Shown here piece by piece: positions 23,072 through 30,830 of a DNA stretch of 64,000 nt; position 1 is the stretch's first letter, and each line of letters opens with the position of its first letter. The stretch is from a virus. The stretch lies in the IMG/VR virus record IMGVR_UViG_3300042691_047443, positions 1 through 64,000 of that record; one strand, given 5' to 3'. The translations under genes were made by a program, and so were the position numbers. The notes under the pieces were generated by a model. That model ran no database searches, had not been told where the DNA came from, and saw nothing but the letters and a program-made list of their open reading frames with translations.

Positions 23072-24661
23072 TTAAATTCTCAATGTGTTCCAAATTGTGT
23101 CCTTGTTGTCCTCTGACAGCCAGGATGGTAAATTTTCCTTGAAAATTCTGCTCTCCCCTGAAGAGAGGTAATCTCTCATATCGCTTGCACACAAACCATT
23201 TGTCAACGTCCTTGAGATCGACACGTGTGATAGTCGTTCCTTAAATTGTGGGAGACGTGTGAGGAACGACTCCAACCTTGACTTCGCATCATCGTCGCCA
23301 TCGCCTGTGGAGCCTCCATAGATTGACACAGAACCAGATGCTCCGGTCAAGAATCTTTTTGCAAACAACAAGGCTTCCGTCATAGGAGACCCGGAAAACG
23401 AAGCATAAAGACCCGAGCCGTACATAATTTCCATCTTAGGAAAGTACACGTCCCTCCACAACGTCAGCATGTCATGTGTTGATACGTTTGAACGATCTTT
23501 CGTCGACAAGAACAACATCACTGACTTGCAACCGTCACTAAATGCACGATCAATTAGAGAGGCATGACCAGCGTGAAAAGGCTTTGCAGCCATGGGAATC
23601 AAGGCAACGTTGTCTGACTTGTCAGGTCCCAATAGGTTCAGCTTTGCGGTAAGAAACACATCATCTTGGACACTCAAAAGTGTTTTTATGGAATGTGCTG
23701 GTAGCGTTTTTGTTCGATAAATGCGAGAAGACAGTTCTCCAAAAGTCTCCTGTAGATCACTTATTACGACGTCTTTAGTCATTTCAGCAGCTACTTTGTG
23801 AATAGCTTCCCAGTATGTTTCCTCGTCTCTTTCTGTTGCTTTGAATCTTGATTTCTTTGCGTCTCGTACTTCTTTCAAGTGTTGGTCAGGAGCAAGCACT
23901 TTGCTAAGAGATTTCCCGTCGTCGCCTGTACGTTCAATCACTACACCTTCGGATTGACCACCGAGAACAGATTGAAAATCCTCAAACACGCCTATCAGAC
24001 GTTTCATCACCTCTTCGTGACGATCGAAATCAACGTGTCGAAAAGCCGAAATCAACAATTCTCTAACGCTACCAACAGCCGAACCGAATTCAATCGCCTC
24101 AGGTGCATTCATCCGTCCTTTAAATAAAGTTGGAAATTCACCAAGCTGTAACAATTGTCGATATTTTTCAAAGCGCTGCGCGTCATCGTGAAACATCGAA
24201 GAGCTGTACAGACGACCACGAAACTGTACAAAATTGCAGTCGCCAAAACCCACAAGGAACATGTTGTGTTTCAGCACATAGTCACGAGTAATCGTGGGCT
24301 TATTCTGTACAAACTCAACGAAAAATTCAGTGTTTCTCGGAATCTCTGCACAATCAGGGTGAACCTTCCGTAAATGATCATGCACAAACTTATATTGAGA
24401 CGTGCCGATGGAAAATTCCCGTATCTCGGAATCACGCTCAGCAAGACCACAAAATTCAGTGGCGTGAATGATGTTGTCCTTGTATGACACAATCCAGTTT
24501 TTGGTATAATCGATAGGATCAAATACTTCACAATTTCTGATTAACGTAAGCTTTGTTCCATCAATCTTTTCCACGATCTTCAGGTGACCGTCGAAAAAAA
24601 TCTTTGCCTTGCTTGCGGATGTTATTGTCTTCTTTAAGTCTTTAATCGAAATATCAAGCAT
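23072..24661 (-). CDS. fusion: RNA-ligase-like domain plus HxGH adenylyltransferase
   Basis: Residues 1-260 carry the covalent nucleotidyltransferase motifs: K32 in KIVEKIDGTKL (motif I), TEFFVEF at 111-117 (motif III), EGVVIER at 238-244 (motif IV) and a lysine near 254 (motif V). Residues 350-529 are a second enzyme of the cytidylyl/NMN-adenylyltransferase type: PFHAGHASLIDRA (H363-H366) and a late LCASDMRDYL resembling S-x-T-x-x-R. So a ligase-type adenylating domain is joined to an HxGH nucleotidyltransferase. Possible roles are RNA repair linked to NAD or nucleotide supply. The downstream neighbour is a phosphoesterase and the upstream one a pol-beta-type nucleotidyltransferase. AGGA precedes the ATG. 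Confidence 0.8.
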   Translation of the reverse strand: MLDISIKDLKKTITSASKAKIFFDGHLKIVEKIDGTKLTLIRNCEVFDPIDYTKNWIVSYKDNIIHATEFCGLAERDSEIREFSIGTSQYKFVHDHLRKVHPDCAEIPRNTEFFVEFVQNKPTITRDYVLKHNMFLVGFGDCNFVQFRGRLYSSSMFHDDAQRFEKYRQLLQLGEFPTLFKGRMNAPEAIEFGSAVGSVRELLISAFRHVDFDRHEEVMKRLIGVFEDFQSVLGGQSEGVVIERTGDDGKSLSKVLAPDQHLKEVRDAKKSRFKATERDEETYWEAIHKVAAEMTKDVVISDLQETFGELSSRIYRTKTLPAHSIKTLLSVQDDVFLTAKLNLLGPDKSDNVALIPMAAKPFHAGHASLIDRAFSDGCKSVMLFLSTKDRSNVSTHDMLTLWRDVYFPKMEIMYGSGLYASFSGSPMTEALLFAKRFLTGASGSVSIYGGSTGDGDDDAKSRLESFLTRLPQFKERLSHVSISRTLTNGLCASDMRDYLSSGESRIFKENLPSWLSEDNKDTIWNTLRI

Positions 24662-25814
24662 TCAACTTCCTATTATAGTACGAAGCGATCATCTTCTCTA
24701 CGTGATGATCATACACCTTCAGAAATTGAAGTTCATTCCTGAACATATTTACCGCAGGCATCTTTGTGCTATAATCATTCGATTCATCAAAAATGTCGAG
24801 GACTTGGCTTTTTTGACCGAAAAGTTTGTGATCTACGAAGTCAAGGTATATGTCACATATAACCTTTTCTTCAAAGAAAGAGTTCAGCAGCGTCAACAGG
24901 CCCAGAAATGATGAGAACAAGTTCAGATCATCTTTAGTCGGGACTCGTGACACGAGCATTTCAAAAATGTCAGATTTACTCCTGACAAAAATAGAATCAC
25001 GTGCCTCAGTCTTTTTATATGCAAATTTTCCCGACACCATGACAGGAGTACAATCACGGTAGAATTGTTGTTCAGCTGCAACTCTCAATCCTTTGTCAAC
25101 AGAAAATGACAAAGTGTGAACATGGTCTGATTTTGCAAGCCTAATTTTTTCGAACGGTTCTAACGGGCTTTGTGGCGTTAACAACACTGCATCATGTCTG
25201 GATGATACAACAGTTGCAATACTTCTCAACAGAAGTTTGTGGAACACGCCTTTGACGCCTGCCTTTACGTCAAACCAATTTGATGACTTAGAAAATTTAA
25301 TGAACTCGAGCGGACCATTAGCATCATATGGTGTCCCTTCAAAATCTATCTGAACCTTTAACTTGTTTAACTCATTGAGTTCATATTCAAAAACAGAATT
25401 TATCTGACCGTTTGTTAATGAAGGCTTCTGACCTAAAAAGCTATGCTTTTCGGTAATTTTTTTACCCTGCATTGAACTAAGAACCTCGGACAGCGCACGT
25501 AAATTATTGTCTGGTACTGTTATGTCAAGATCGCCGATCTTCGGCTTGTATCGAACAAACTCCTCAGAGGAAATACCGTAGTCAAACAAGTGAGATGAAG
25601 AACCGTTGAAAACAGCGCATGTTGAAAAAAGATCGCTCCTCACCCCTTTTGGCCAAAGATTTAGACCGACGTGATCATGATACGCAGAATCTATCTGCTC
25701 AAACAAAAGTAAGAAATCATTCACAAAACGATCCCTATCTAGGATCCTGAAGTCAGGTTTGTCAGGCCTTTGATTGAGTCCATTAACGTCAACAACAACA
25801 ACATTCCCACCCAT
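24654..25814 (-). CDS. pol-beta-type nucleotidyltransferase
   Basis: The superfamily signature is seen as FNGSSSHLFDYG (residues 69-80) followed by KPKIGDLDITV with D95 and D97, and a third acidic strand KLKVQIDFEG near 155. The remaining 220 residues are not recognised. The family includes CCA-adding and poly(A) enzymes, aminoglycoside transferases and antitoxin-type transferases. The gene overlaps the ligase fusion by eight bases, so the two proteins probably act together, for instance in tRNA or RNA end repair (inference). Confidence 0.75.
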   Translation of the reverse strand: MGGNVVVVDVNGLNQRPDKPDFRILDRDRFVNDFLLLFEQIDSAYHDHVGLNLWPKGVRSDLFSTCAVFNGSSSHLFDYGISSEEFVRYKPKIGDLDITVPDNNLRALSEVLSSMQGKKITEKHSFLGQKPSLTNGQINSVFEYELNELNKLKVQIDFEGTPYDANGPLEFIKFSKSSNWFDVKAGVKGVFHKLLLRSIATVVSSRHDAVLLTPQSPLEPFEKIRLAKSDHVHTLSFSVDKGLRVAAEQQFYRDCTPVMVSGKFAYKKTEARDSIFVRSKSDIFEMLVSRVPTKDDLNLFSSFLGLLTLLNSFFEEKVICDIYLDFVDHKLFGQKSQVLDIFDESNDYSTKMPAVNMFRNELQFLKVYDHHVEKMIASYYNRKLNA

Positions 25815-25820
25815 CTTAAT

Positions 25821-26369
25821 TTAATCCTGGTTCAATACTACGAACGGAGATTTTACGCTGGGAGAATACTCCCCTGCGACCGCAAGGGCCCTTTCTATCT
25901 TTTGCTTTGGCGTCAGCGATATGTCATGGTAAAGAACATTCATCGCGCCTAGCGCATATGCAAATCCAGAGCCTGACACTGCAAACTTTTGTCTTAAAGA
26001 ACTTACGTTAAAGTCGGCCTCAATCACGTATATGTTTCCCTTGAATCCAAGAACGATCTCGGAGTCATGAGCATCTCCAGTTTCTTCCTTGAAAAGAACG
26101 CCCTTTGTGTCAAGCAGATTTCTCAGGCACTCCACAAAGTCGCACACTAGATATTCCATGTGTGCCTTATTGTTGAGAAACTTGGGAGGCCTGAGAGACC
26201 AACGTAACAGTTGTCCTATTCTGAAACTGCCTGAAAATCCAATAAGAAACTCACCGTTCTTGAAAACCTTTTCATCTTGACGAATGAGAACCTCATCCTC
26301 CCGATAAGAAGCGGAATCTGCACCCATCCAGATGGAACCATTATCTTCAAGTGCGACAACGCAGGTCAC
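25821..26369 (-). CDS. HslV/proteasome-beta-like Ntn hydrolase
   Basis: The protein begins (M)TCVVALEDNGSIWMGADS, so initiator removal would expose Thr1. Asp in GADSAS and Lys in DEKVFKNGEFLIGFSGS correspond to the Asp17/Lys33 pair of HslV. FAVSGSGFAYALGAMNVL matches the G-S-G turn, and the end resembles HslV helix 5. The length of 182 aa equals HslV. Translation starts at a GTG overlapping the upstream stop (GTGA) with AAAGG seven bases before. It may assemble as a peptidase ring with host HslU or another ATPase. No unfoldase is adjacent. Confidence 0.85.
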   Translation of the reverse strand: MTCVVALEDNGSIWMGADSASYREDEVLIRQDEKVFKNGEFLIGFSGSFRIGQLLRWSLRPPKFLNNKAHMEYLVCDFVECLRNLLDTKGVLFKEETGDAHDSEIVLGFKGNIYVIEADFNVSSLRQKFAVSGSGFAYALGAMNVLYHDISLTPKQKIERALAVAGEYSPSVKSPFVVLNQD

Positions 26370-27130
26370 TTGAAAGCCTTTCCATATACAGACTCAGGAT
26401 AAGCGTCTCGATACTTTGACCTTGTAATACTCAACTCGCCAGTTTTCAAAAAGTGATCGACTAGGTAAAAATCTCTCTCATATACATGGATGCTTCCGAC
26501 CTGCCAGTGCAGATTACCTGCAGGATAACCAAGCTCACTCGCTACCTTCTCTAACATATGTTGCTGCCAAGATCTATCATTCTTGTATCCAATTAGCGCA
26601 TCGTTACTACGCATTTGCACGATAGCATGGCACTGTCCATTTCTTATAACATACTGAACTGCGTTGGTACACATGAAATCACTGCGACCGTTTGCGCTGT
26701 AATCTTCCCACATTGAAGGTCTTGTGTAGATGATGATTGCCCGTCGACTTTCTGGGTTCTTCCTCAATTCGCCTACGACCTTTTCGAACTGAGATCCGTT
26801 CTCGGGGCTTCGGACGCACCACCCATAGTTAGAGTTGATCTTACCGTCGGCACAGGCAATTGCACGCCAAACAGCAGGTGCGCCACCGGGAAAATCATTC
26901 ACGTTAAGCGACATGGAGTCATACCACTCTTCTTCACGCTTTACGTAATCATGGTTCACTTCTCCGAAAATAACTTCGTCGCCTGCAATGAAACTGGCAC
27001 CGACAATCTCAATCGTGCGAGACCCCATGAGATTGGTCATTGATGCCTCTCGATTGATGGACGTGAAGTGATTCCCCAAAAATAGATTTGCGAACTCATT
27101 CCTAATATCGATCACATTATTGTAATTCAC
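26366..27130 (-). CDS. thymidylate-synthase family, probable dCMP hydroxymethylase
   Basis: The TS fold signature is clear: SRRAIIIYTRPS, catalytic C154 in DFMCTNAVQY, RSND at 174-177 and IHVYERD near 217. Counting from the cysteine without gaps, the residue that selects the base in E. coli TS (Asn177, 31 after the Cys) is here D185. T4 dCMP hydroxymethylase has Asp at the same place. The phage also encodes ThyX, so dTMP synthesis does not need this enzyme. It would make 5-hydroxymethyl-dCMP. GTG at 27130, overlapping the epimerase stop (GTGA) eight bases after GAGG, is chosen over upstream ATG/TTG codons. Confidence 0.8.
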   Translation of the reverse strand: MNYNNVIDIRNEFANLFLGNHFTSINREASMTNLMGSRTIEIVGASFIAGDEVIFGEVNHDYVKREEEWYDSMSLNVNDFPGGAPAVWRAIACADGKINSNYGWCVRSPENGSQFEKVVGELRKNPESRRAIIIYTRPSMWEDYSANGRSDFMCTNAVQYVIRNGQCHAIVQMRSNDALIGYKNDRSWQQHMLEKVASELGYPAGNLHWQVGSIHVYERDFYLVDHFLKTGELSITRSKYRDAYPESVYGKAFK

Positions 27131-28095
27131 TTGTTTAACCTCATGTTGCTGATCCATGACCAATTGTTATTATACCACTCGATAGTACGTTCCAGACCTT
27201 CCCAGAATCTAACAAGGGGACTATATCCCAACGTTATATGGATACAGTTAACGCTTGCTTGAGTGTGCATCACATCGCCCGAGCGCCATGGTGCATCGTG
27301 GCTTTTTGCATCTGGAAATCTTCCTTTAAGAAACTCAAGGATTTCTTTATTTGTTGTCCTGTCGCCGCAGGCAACATTGAAACAAGCGGCCGCAAGATCG
27401 TTATGGTGCGCTGCTGCACGCACGCAGGCATCTGTCACGTTATCAACGTAGCACATGTCTCGTGACTGTGAACCGTCTCCGTCACTGCGCATCGACATGC
27501 CTTTGTTTATGGCCGTAAGCCACGCAGAAACCGCAGTTGAATATGGAGAATCTCCCAATTGATTTGGTCCGAATACGTTGAAGAACCTCAAGGCAACTGA
27601 ATCAAGTTCGTACAGATCATAATAGATCTTCAGGTAATCTTCAATAATTGACTTCTGCAACGCATAGGGGGACTTTGGGTCCTTCTTTGTGGCTTCAACC
27701 GTTGGAAGCTTTTGAGCCCCACCATAGACAGAGGACGAAGATGCAAACACAAAGCGTTTTACGTTGTTGCGACAGGCTTCCATCAATTGAAGCGTCTTAT
27801 TTACGTTGGTTTCGTGCGTCTCAATGGGGTGTTCCACAGAATAACTCACCCGTGGTACAGCTGCGAGGTGAAAAATCACATCAAACCACTTTGACCTAAT
27901 CCTCGAAAGAACAGACTCAGAAGAAAAGTCTTCCTTTAAAAAGAGATTTGGATTGGCTGCAAAAAGAGGGGGCAAAAATTCCGTGTGACCATTTGAAAGA
28001 TCATCAACACCTGTGACATCCCAACCTTCCTTGAGACACCTTGCTACGAGGTTACTTCCGATAAAACCTGCAGCACCTGTGATCAAAACTCGCAT
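27127..28095 (-). CDS. NAD-dependent UDP-sugar 4-epimerase (extended SDR)
   Basis: Rossmann start MRVLITGAAGFIGSNLVARC, VDDLSNGH, FHLAAVPRVSYSV, catalytic YALQK preceded by SSSSVYGG, and FFNVFGPNQ mark an extended short-chain dehydrogenase of the UDP-hexose/UDP-pentose 4-epimerase type. Substrate preference cannot be read with certainty. Near-neighbours are a hydroxymethylase and a glycosyltransferase, and a UDP-glucuronate decarboxylase lies 7 kb away. UDP-xylose to UDP-arabinose conversion is therefore attractive (inference). AGGAG precedes the ATG. Confidence 0.88.
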   Translation of the reverse strand: MRVLITGAAGFIGSNLVARCLKEGWDVTGVDDLSNGHTEFLPPLFAANPNLFLKEDFSSESVLSRIRSKWFDVIFHLAAVPRVSYSVEHPIETHETNVNKTLQLMEACRNNVKRFVFASSSSVYGGAQKLPTVEATKKDPKSPYALQKSIIEDYLKIYYDLYELDSVALRFFNVFGPNQLGDSPYSTAVSAWLTAINKGMSMRSDGDGSQSRDMCYVDNVTDACVRAAAHHNDLAAACFNVACGDRTTNKEILEFLKGRFPDAKSHDAPWRSGDVMHTQASVNCIHITLGYSPLVRFWEGLERTIEWYNNNWSWISNMRLNK

Positions 28096-28150
28096 CTAAA
28101 TCTCCTGAATGAAACAAATTTACAACAGAAAAAGCTCATGTACACATGAC

Positions 28151-29473
28151 TCAAAGTAGGTTCATCTTACGCATTGCATGTGTGGTTGTCGACTCATAGG
28201 AACAACGATCCCTCACAACGTTGAGCAACGGAACCATCGAATTGCACCACTCTTTTGTGCCCTTGTTTTGCTTAACGTGATCTATGAGATTGGACGCAAC
28301 TTCAACTATGTCAGAGAAATCTGACTTTGCTAGAACGGGTACTTTAAACCCAAGCTCAGATGCATCTCGAATGATTCCGGAGTATTCAAAATTATTCAAC
28401 CATAGAGGTAAACAGCCCAATTCTACACACTCTCTGGCGACAGTTCCACCATACGTGTCTTGGTCATACAGGCCTAAAGCGATGTCGACATGCGTTGCAA
28501 CAACCTTGAATTCATCACGTGTAAACGAATCAGGAACAAGAGAGACGTAACCGTTGTGACCGCACTCTGACGTAAGTTCCTCATTGGAGAACTTCTGGCT
28601 TGGGTTCCCAGCAAGAACGACGAAATCATTTCGTCTCTCATGTAAACGTGGAAGTACGTCAAACATGAATTTGCCACAATTTGTGTAATCTGACGATCTT
28701 CCTTTGCCACCGATCCGGTTTGGAACAAAGATAATTGTCTTGCCTTGCTCACGCCATCGATTGAAGACATTGGGATCAAATCGGATCCCATCAAGGTCAG
28801 GCGCGGACCTAATCTCCTCGATCGAATATCCGTCATCCCACGGTGATGATTTTGCCATTACAGCGTCCACGACGCCATCACGGAATAACTTACGTGCCTC
28901 TGCCTCAAATTCAGAAAGCGCGGACCCACATTGCCAAAAGTTCCAATCTGCCTTTAAGGCGGCCTCACATTGACCCAACCACAATGATGCATCAATCGGA
29001 AACTTGGGACAGGACGGCACATCTACAAAGTGTGAATGAACATAAAATTTAGGTTGATATCCACCTTCAAGGAGGAACATCGCCTTAAAGTTTCTAAGGT
29101 GCATCGGATCGTTGAGATACACCGCATCATATCTCACTGTAACTTCCGTCTTGTGCCTTGAAAGACCTAGTCTACGTGACAGCGAAGAAACGTCAAAGTT
29201 GTACCGAGTCGCAAGTGCATTCGGAAAAATGTCATGCTCCACGTAGTGTACACGTGAACCCCATGGAATATCAGGATTTACCTGATACGGTGTGGTGACC
29301 ACAGACCCTTCGGAAAGAAGGGGACCCATAACGTGAATCACGAGATCCGGATTCTGTTTTAGCATTTCACGGACACGACCCATGACCATCTGCCATCCAG
29401 AGTCACACTCAAGGATGAATCTGCCTCGTGTGTCATAGTTAGAAAGTTGTGTTTGAATAAGTAATTTTTTCAT
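28151..29473 (-). CDS. GT-B glycosyltransferase
   Basis: A two-domain GT-B layout: an N-terminal half starting MKKLLIQTQLSNYDTRGR, and a C-terminal donor half with TIIFVPNRIGGKGRSSDY, DFVVLAGNPS, VDIALGLYDQDTYGGTVARE and ELGCLPLWLN. The E-x-x-x-x-G-x-x-P region is typical for nucleotide-sugar binding in retaining GT4-like enzymes. There is no membrane segment, so a soluble acceptor is likely. Its place between the hydroxymethylase/epimerase and the dNMP-kinase-like gene suggests it glycosylates hydroxymethylated DNA, as T4 alpha-GT does (inference). Confidence 0.82.
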   Translation of the reverse strand: MKKLLIQTQLSNYDTRGRFILECDSGWQMVMGRVREMLKQNPDLVIHVMGPLLSEGSVVTTPYQVNPDIPWGSRVHYVEHDIFPNALATRYNFDVSSLSRRLGLSRHKTEVTVRYDAVYLNDPMHLRNFKAMFLLEGGYQPKFYVHSHFVDVPSCPKFPIDASLWLGQCEAALKADWNFWQCGSALSEFEAEARKLFRDGVVDAVMAKSSPWDDGYSIEEIRSAPDLDGIRFDPNVFNRWREQGKTIIFVPNRIGGKGRSSDYTNCGKFMFDVLPRLHERRNDFVVLAGNPSQKFSNEELTSECGHNGYVSLVPDSFTRDEFKVVATHVDIALGLYDQDTYGGTVARECVELGCLPLWLNNFEYSGIIRDASELGFKVPVLAKSDFSDIVEVASNLIDHVKQNKGTKEWCNSMVPLLNVVRDRCSYESTTTHAMRKMNLL

Positions 29474-29486
29474 GTGTTTCTTTGTG

Positions 29487-30029
29487 TTATCCCAGAAAAG
29501 AAATGATATCAGACACTTCTCTGTCTAGATTTTCGTCGTCGACATTCAGCTTCATATAATCACAGGCTGTGATTTCATGTAGGTATTTTTCATAGTGATC
29601 GTCTAGCTTCTGCAGGGTTTCTTGCTGAATTCTAGAATCTAGATCATCAATGATTCCTGTGTACGAACTTCTGCGACAAAAGATTATTTTTGCCCCCAAG
29701 GATGCCCACTGCTTGTCCATGTGGACAAGAAACTTCTCATCAGTCTTGCGATGAAACACGGATGAATAGACCCATTCACACGGAAAACCCCTGTCAAATA
29801 TAACTCCGTAACCGGTCTGCTTCAAAAGATCAAGTACGCGAGGATCGGCATGCCGCAATTGTGACAGAAACAATTCATTTTTGTCATCCATCGACAAAAA
29901 CGATGAATGTTCAGAGGAGGCCTTAAAATAAGGAACACTTAGTCGGACCGACAACTCTTTTGCAATCTGTGTCTTGCCACACATATCAGGACCAACCATG
30001 AACACTAAACGTTGTTTTTGTTTCAACAT
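29487..30029 (-). CDS. P-loop kinase, probable deoxynucleoside-monophosphate kinase
   Basis: Walker A MVGPDMCGKTQIAKELSVRL at residues 11-30, Asp-Arg in GVIFDRGFPCEWVYS, and lid-type IIFCRRSSYTGIIDD fit thymidylate/deoxynucleotide kinases. T4 gp1 is the precedent for phosphorylating hydroxymethyl-dCMP. The ATG at 30029 has no ribosome site; TAAGAT lies six bases upstream, inside a double palindrome. Confidence 0.75.
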   Translation of the reverse strand: MLKQKQRLVFMVGPDMCGKTQIAKELSVRLSVPYFKASSEHSSFLSMDDKNELFLSQLRHADPRVLDLLKQTGYGVIFDRGFPCEWVYSSVFHRKTDEKFLVHMDKQWASLGAKIIFCRRSSYTGIIDDLDSRIQQETLQKLDDHYEKYLHEITACDYMKLNVDDENLDREVSDIISFLG

Positions 30030-30030
30030 G

Positions 30031-30050
30031 AAGATATCTTAACTTAAGTT
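30031..30050. repeat. two adjacent perfect 10-bp palindromes
   Basis: AAGATATCTT followed at once by AACTTAAGTT fills the short gap between the 30049 gene stop and the kinase start. The minus-strand TAAGAT box (30036-30041) spans their junction. A tandem operator or an RNA structure is possible. Confidence 0.45.
30036..30041 (-). promoter_or_regulatory. candidate -10 box of a leaderless promoter
   Basis: TAAGAT on the minus strand exactly six bases before the kinase ATG (30029), which lacks a Shine-Dalgarno sequence. Confidence 0.4.
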
Positions 30051-30588
30051 ATGTCGCTGTACACACTTCAAAATCGATGATGTGACCGTGCGTACCCGCA
30101 CCCTTCTTGACATGTCCATGTTGGGGGCAGTGAATTGTGTACTGTGCTGCGTCTGGATAGATTTTAATGATCTCTCCTGTTTCCTTTTTGCCCTTAAATG
30201 TAAAGGACACCTGATCTCCTAAAGCAAACTTTGCAGTGACCCCGTGTGCAAGAATCCAGCTATGATATACAATCTCCTTATGTGCAAGGTAACGCTGATG
30301 TGCAACGTCTTCAAGCAAGTCAACAAGATCGGCATCAGGGTCCCAGCCAGCGTGTTCCAAGTTCTTGGCGATGTGATACGCATCGTCGTCGTACTCAATC
30401 GCTGAAAAAATCTCAGCCTTTATCACCTCAAGCTCTTGAGCTGAAGGAGCCCCGCCTTCTTGGCACACCCACTGGATGATTTTTGGTGTGACGCGTTCTG
30501 AAGTGAGAGAGTTGACTTCCTTGCTAAGATAGCGAGGTCGCGGCGGAAGAGGAAGGTCATCGAATAGCTGAAGTTGCATACCTTTCAT
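30049..30588 (-). CDS. unknown protein (179 aa)
   Basis: AAAGGA precedes the ATG. Residues 1-35 are Pro-rich and extended, 36-110 helical and acidic (ELEVIKAEIFSAIEYDDDAY), and the last 60 form a barrel-like part (FALGDQVSFTFKGKKETGEI) ending with a His-rich stretch (HCPQHGHVKKGAGTHGH). Possibly an SH3-like domain with a metal site. Not recognised. Confidence 0.6.
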   Translation of the reverse strand: MKGMQLQLFDDLPLPPRPRYLSKEVNSLTSERVTPKIIQWVCQEGGAPSAQELEVIKAEIFSAIEYDDDAYHIAKNLEHAGWDPDADLVDLLEDVAHQRYLAHKEIVYHSWILAHGVTAKFALGDQVSFTFKGKKETGEIIKIYPDAAQYTIHCPQHGHVKKGAGTHGHIIDFEVCTAT

Positions 30589-30620
30589 AGGTTAATCCTT
30601 TAACAGGTCGTATAAAGATT

Positions 30621-30830
30621 TCACTTTTTATTTCCATAACCATCAGCGTACCACCCACCGCCTTGCAGGAGGAAACCTGAGCCCCCCGTGATGAGCCTGT
30701 TCCGAGTCTCTGAACCGCACTTTGGACACGTGGCTCGAGCTTCTTCTTTCATCGACTGATTCACTTCAAACTGATTTTCGCATGCATCACATTTATAATC
30801 GTACTTCACGTTATCTTCCTCATTTTCCAT
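30621..30830 (-). CDS. FmdB-type zinc-ribbon protein (69 aa)
   Basis: YDYKCDACENQFEV and ATCPKCGSETRNR give the C-x-x-C...C-x-x-C ribbon of the FmdB family, followed by the typical GGSGFLLQGGGWYADGYG tail. Such proteins occur in bacteria and large phages, with unclear roles (regulation or metal handling). The start lies inside the end of the DnaE gene (25-base overlap). Confidence 0.88.
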   Translation of the reverse strand: MENEEDNVKYDYKCDACENQFEVNQSMKEEARATCPKCGSETRNRLITGGSGFLLQGGGWYADGYGNKK

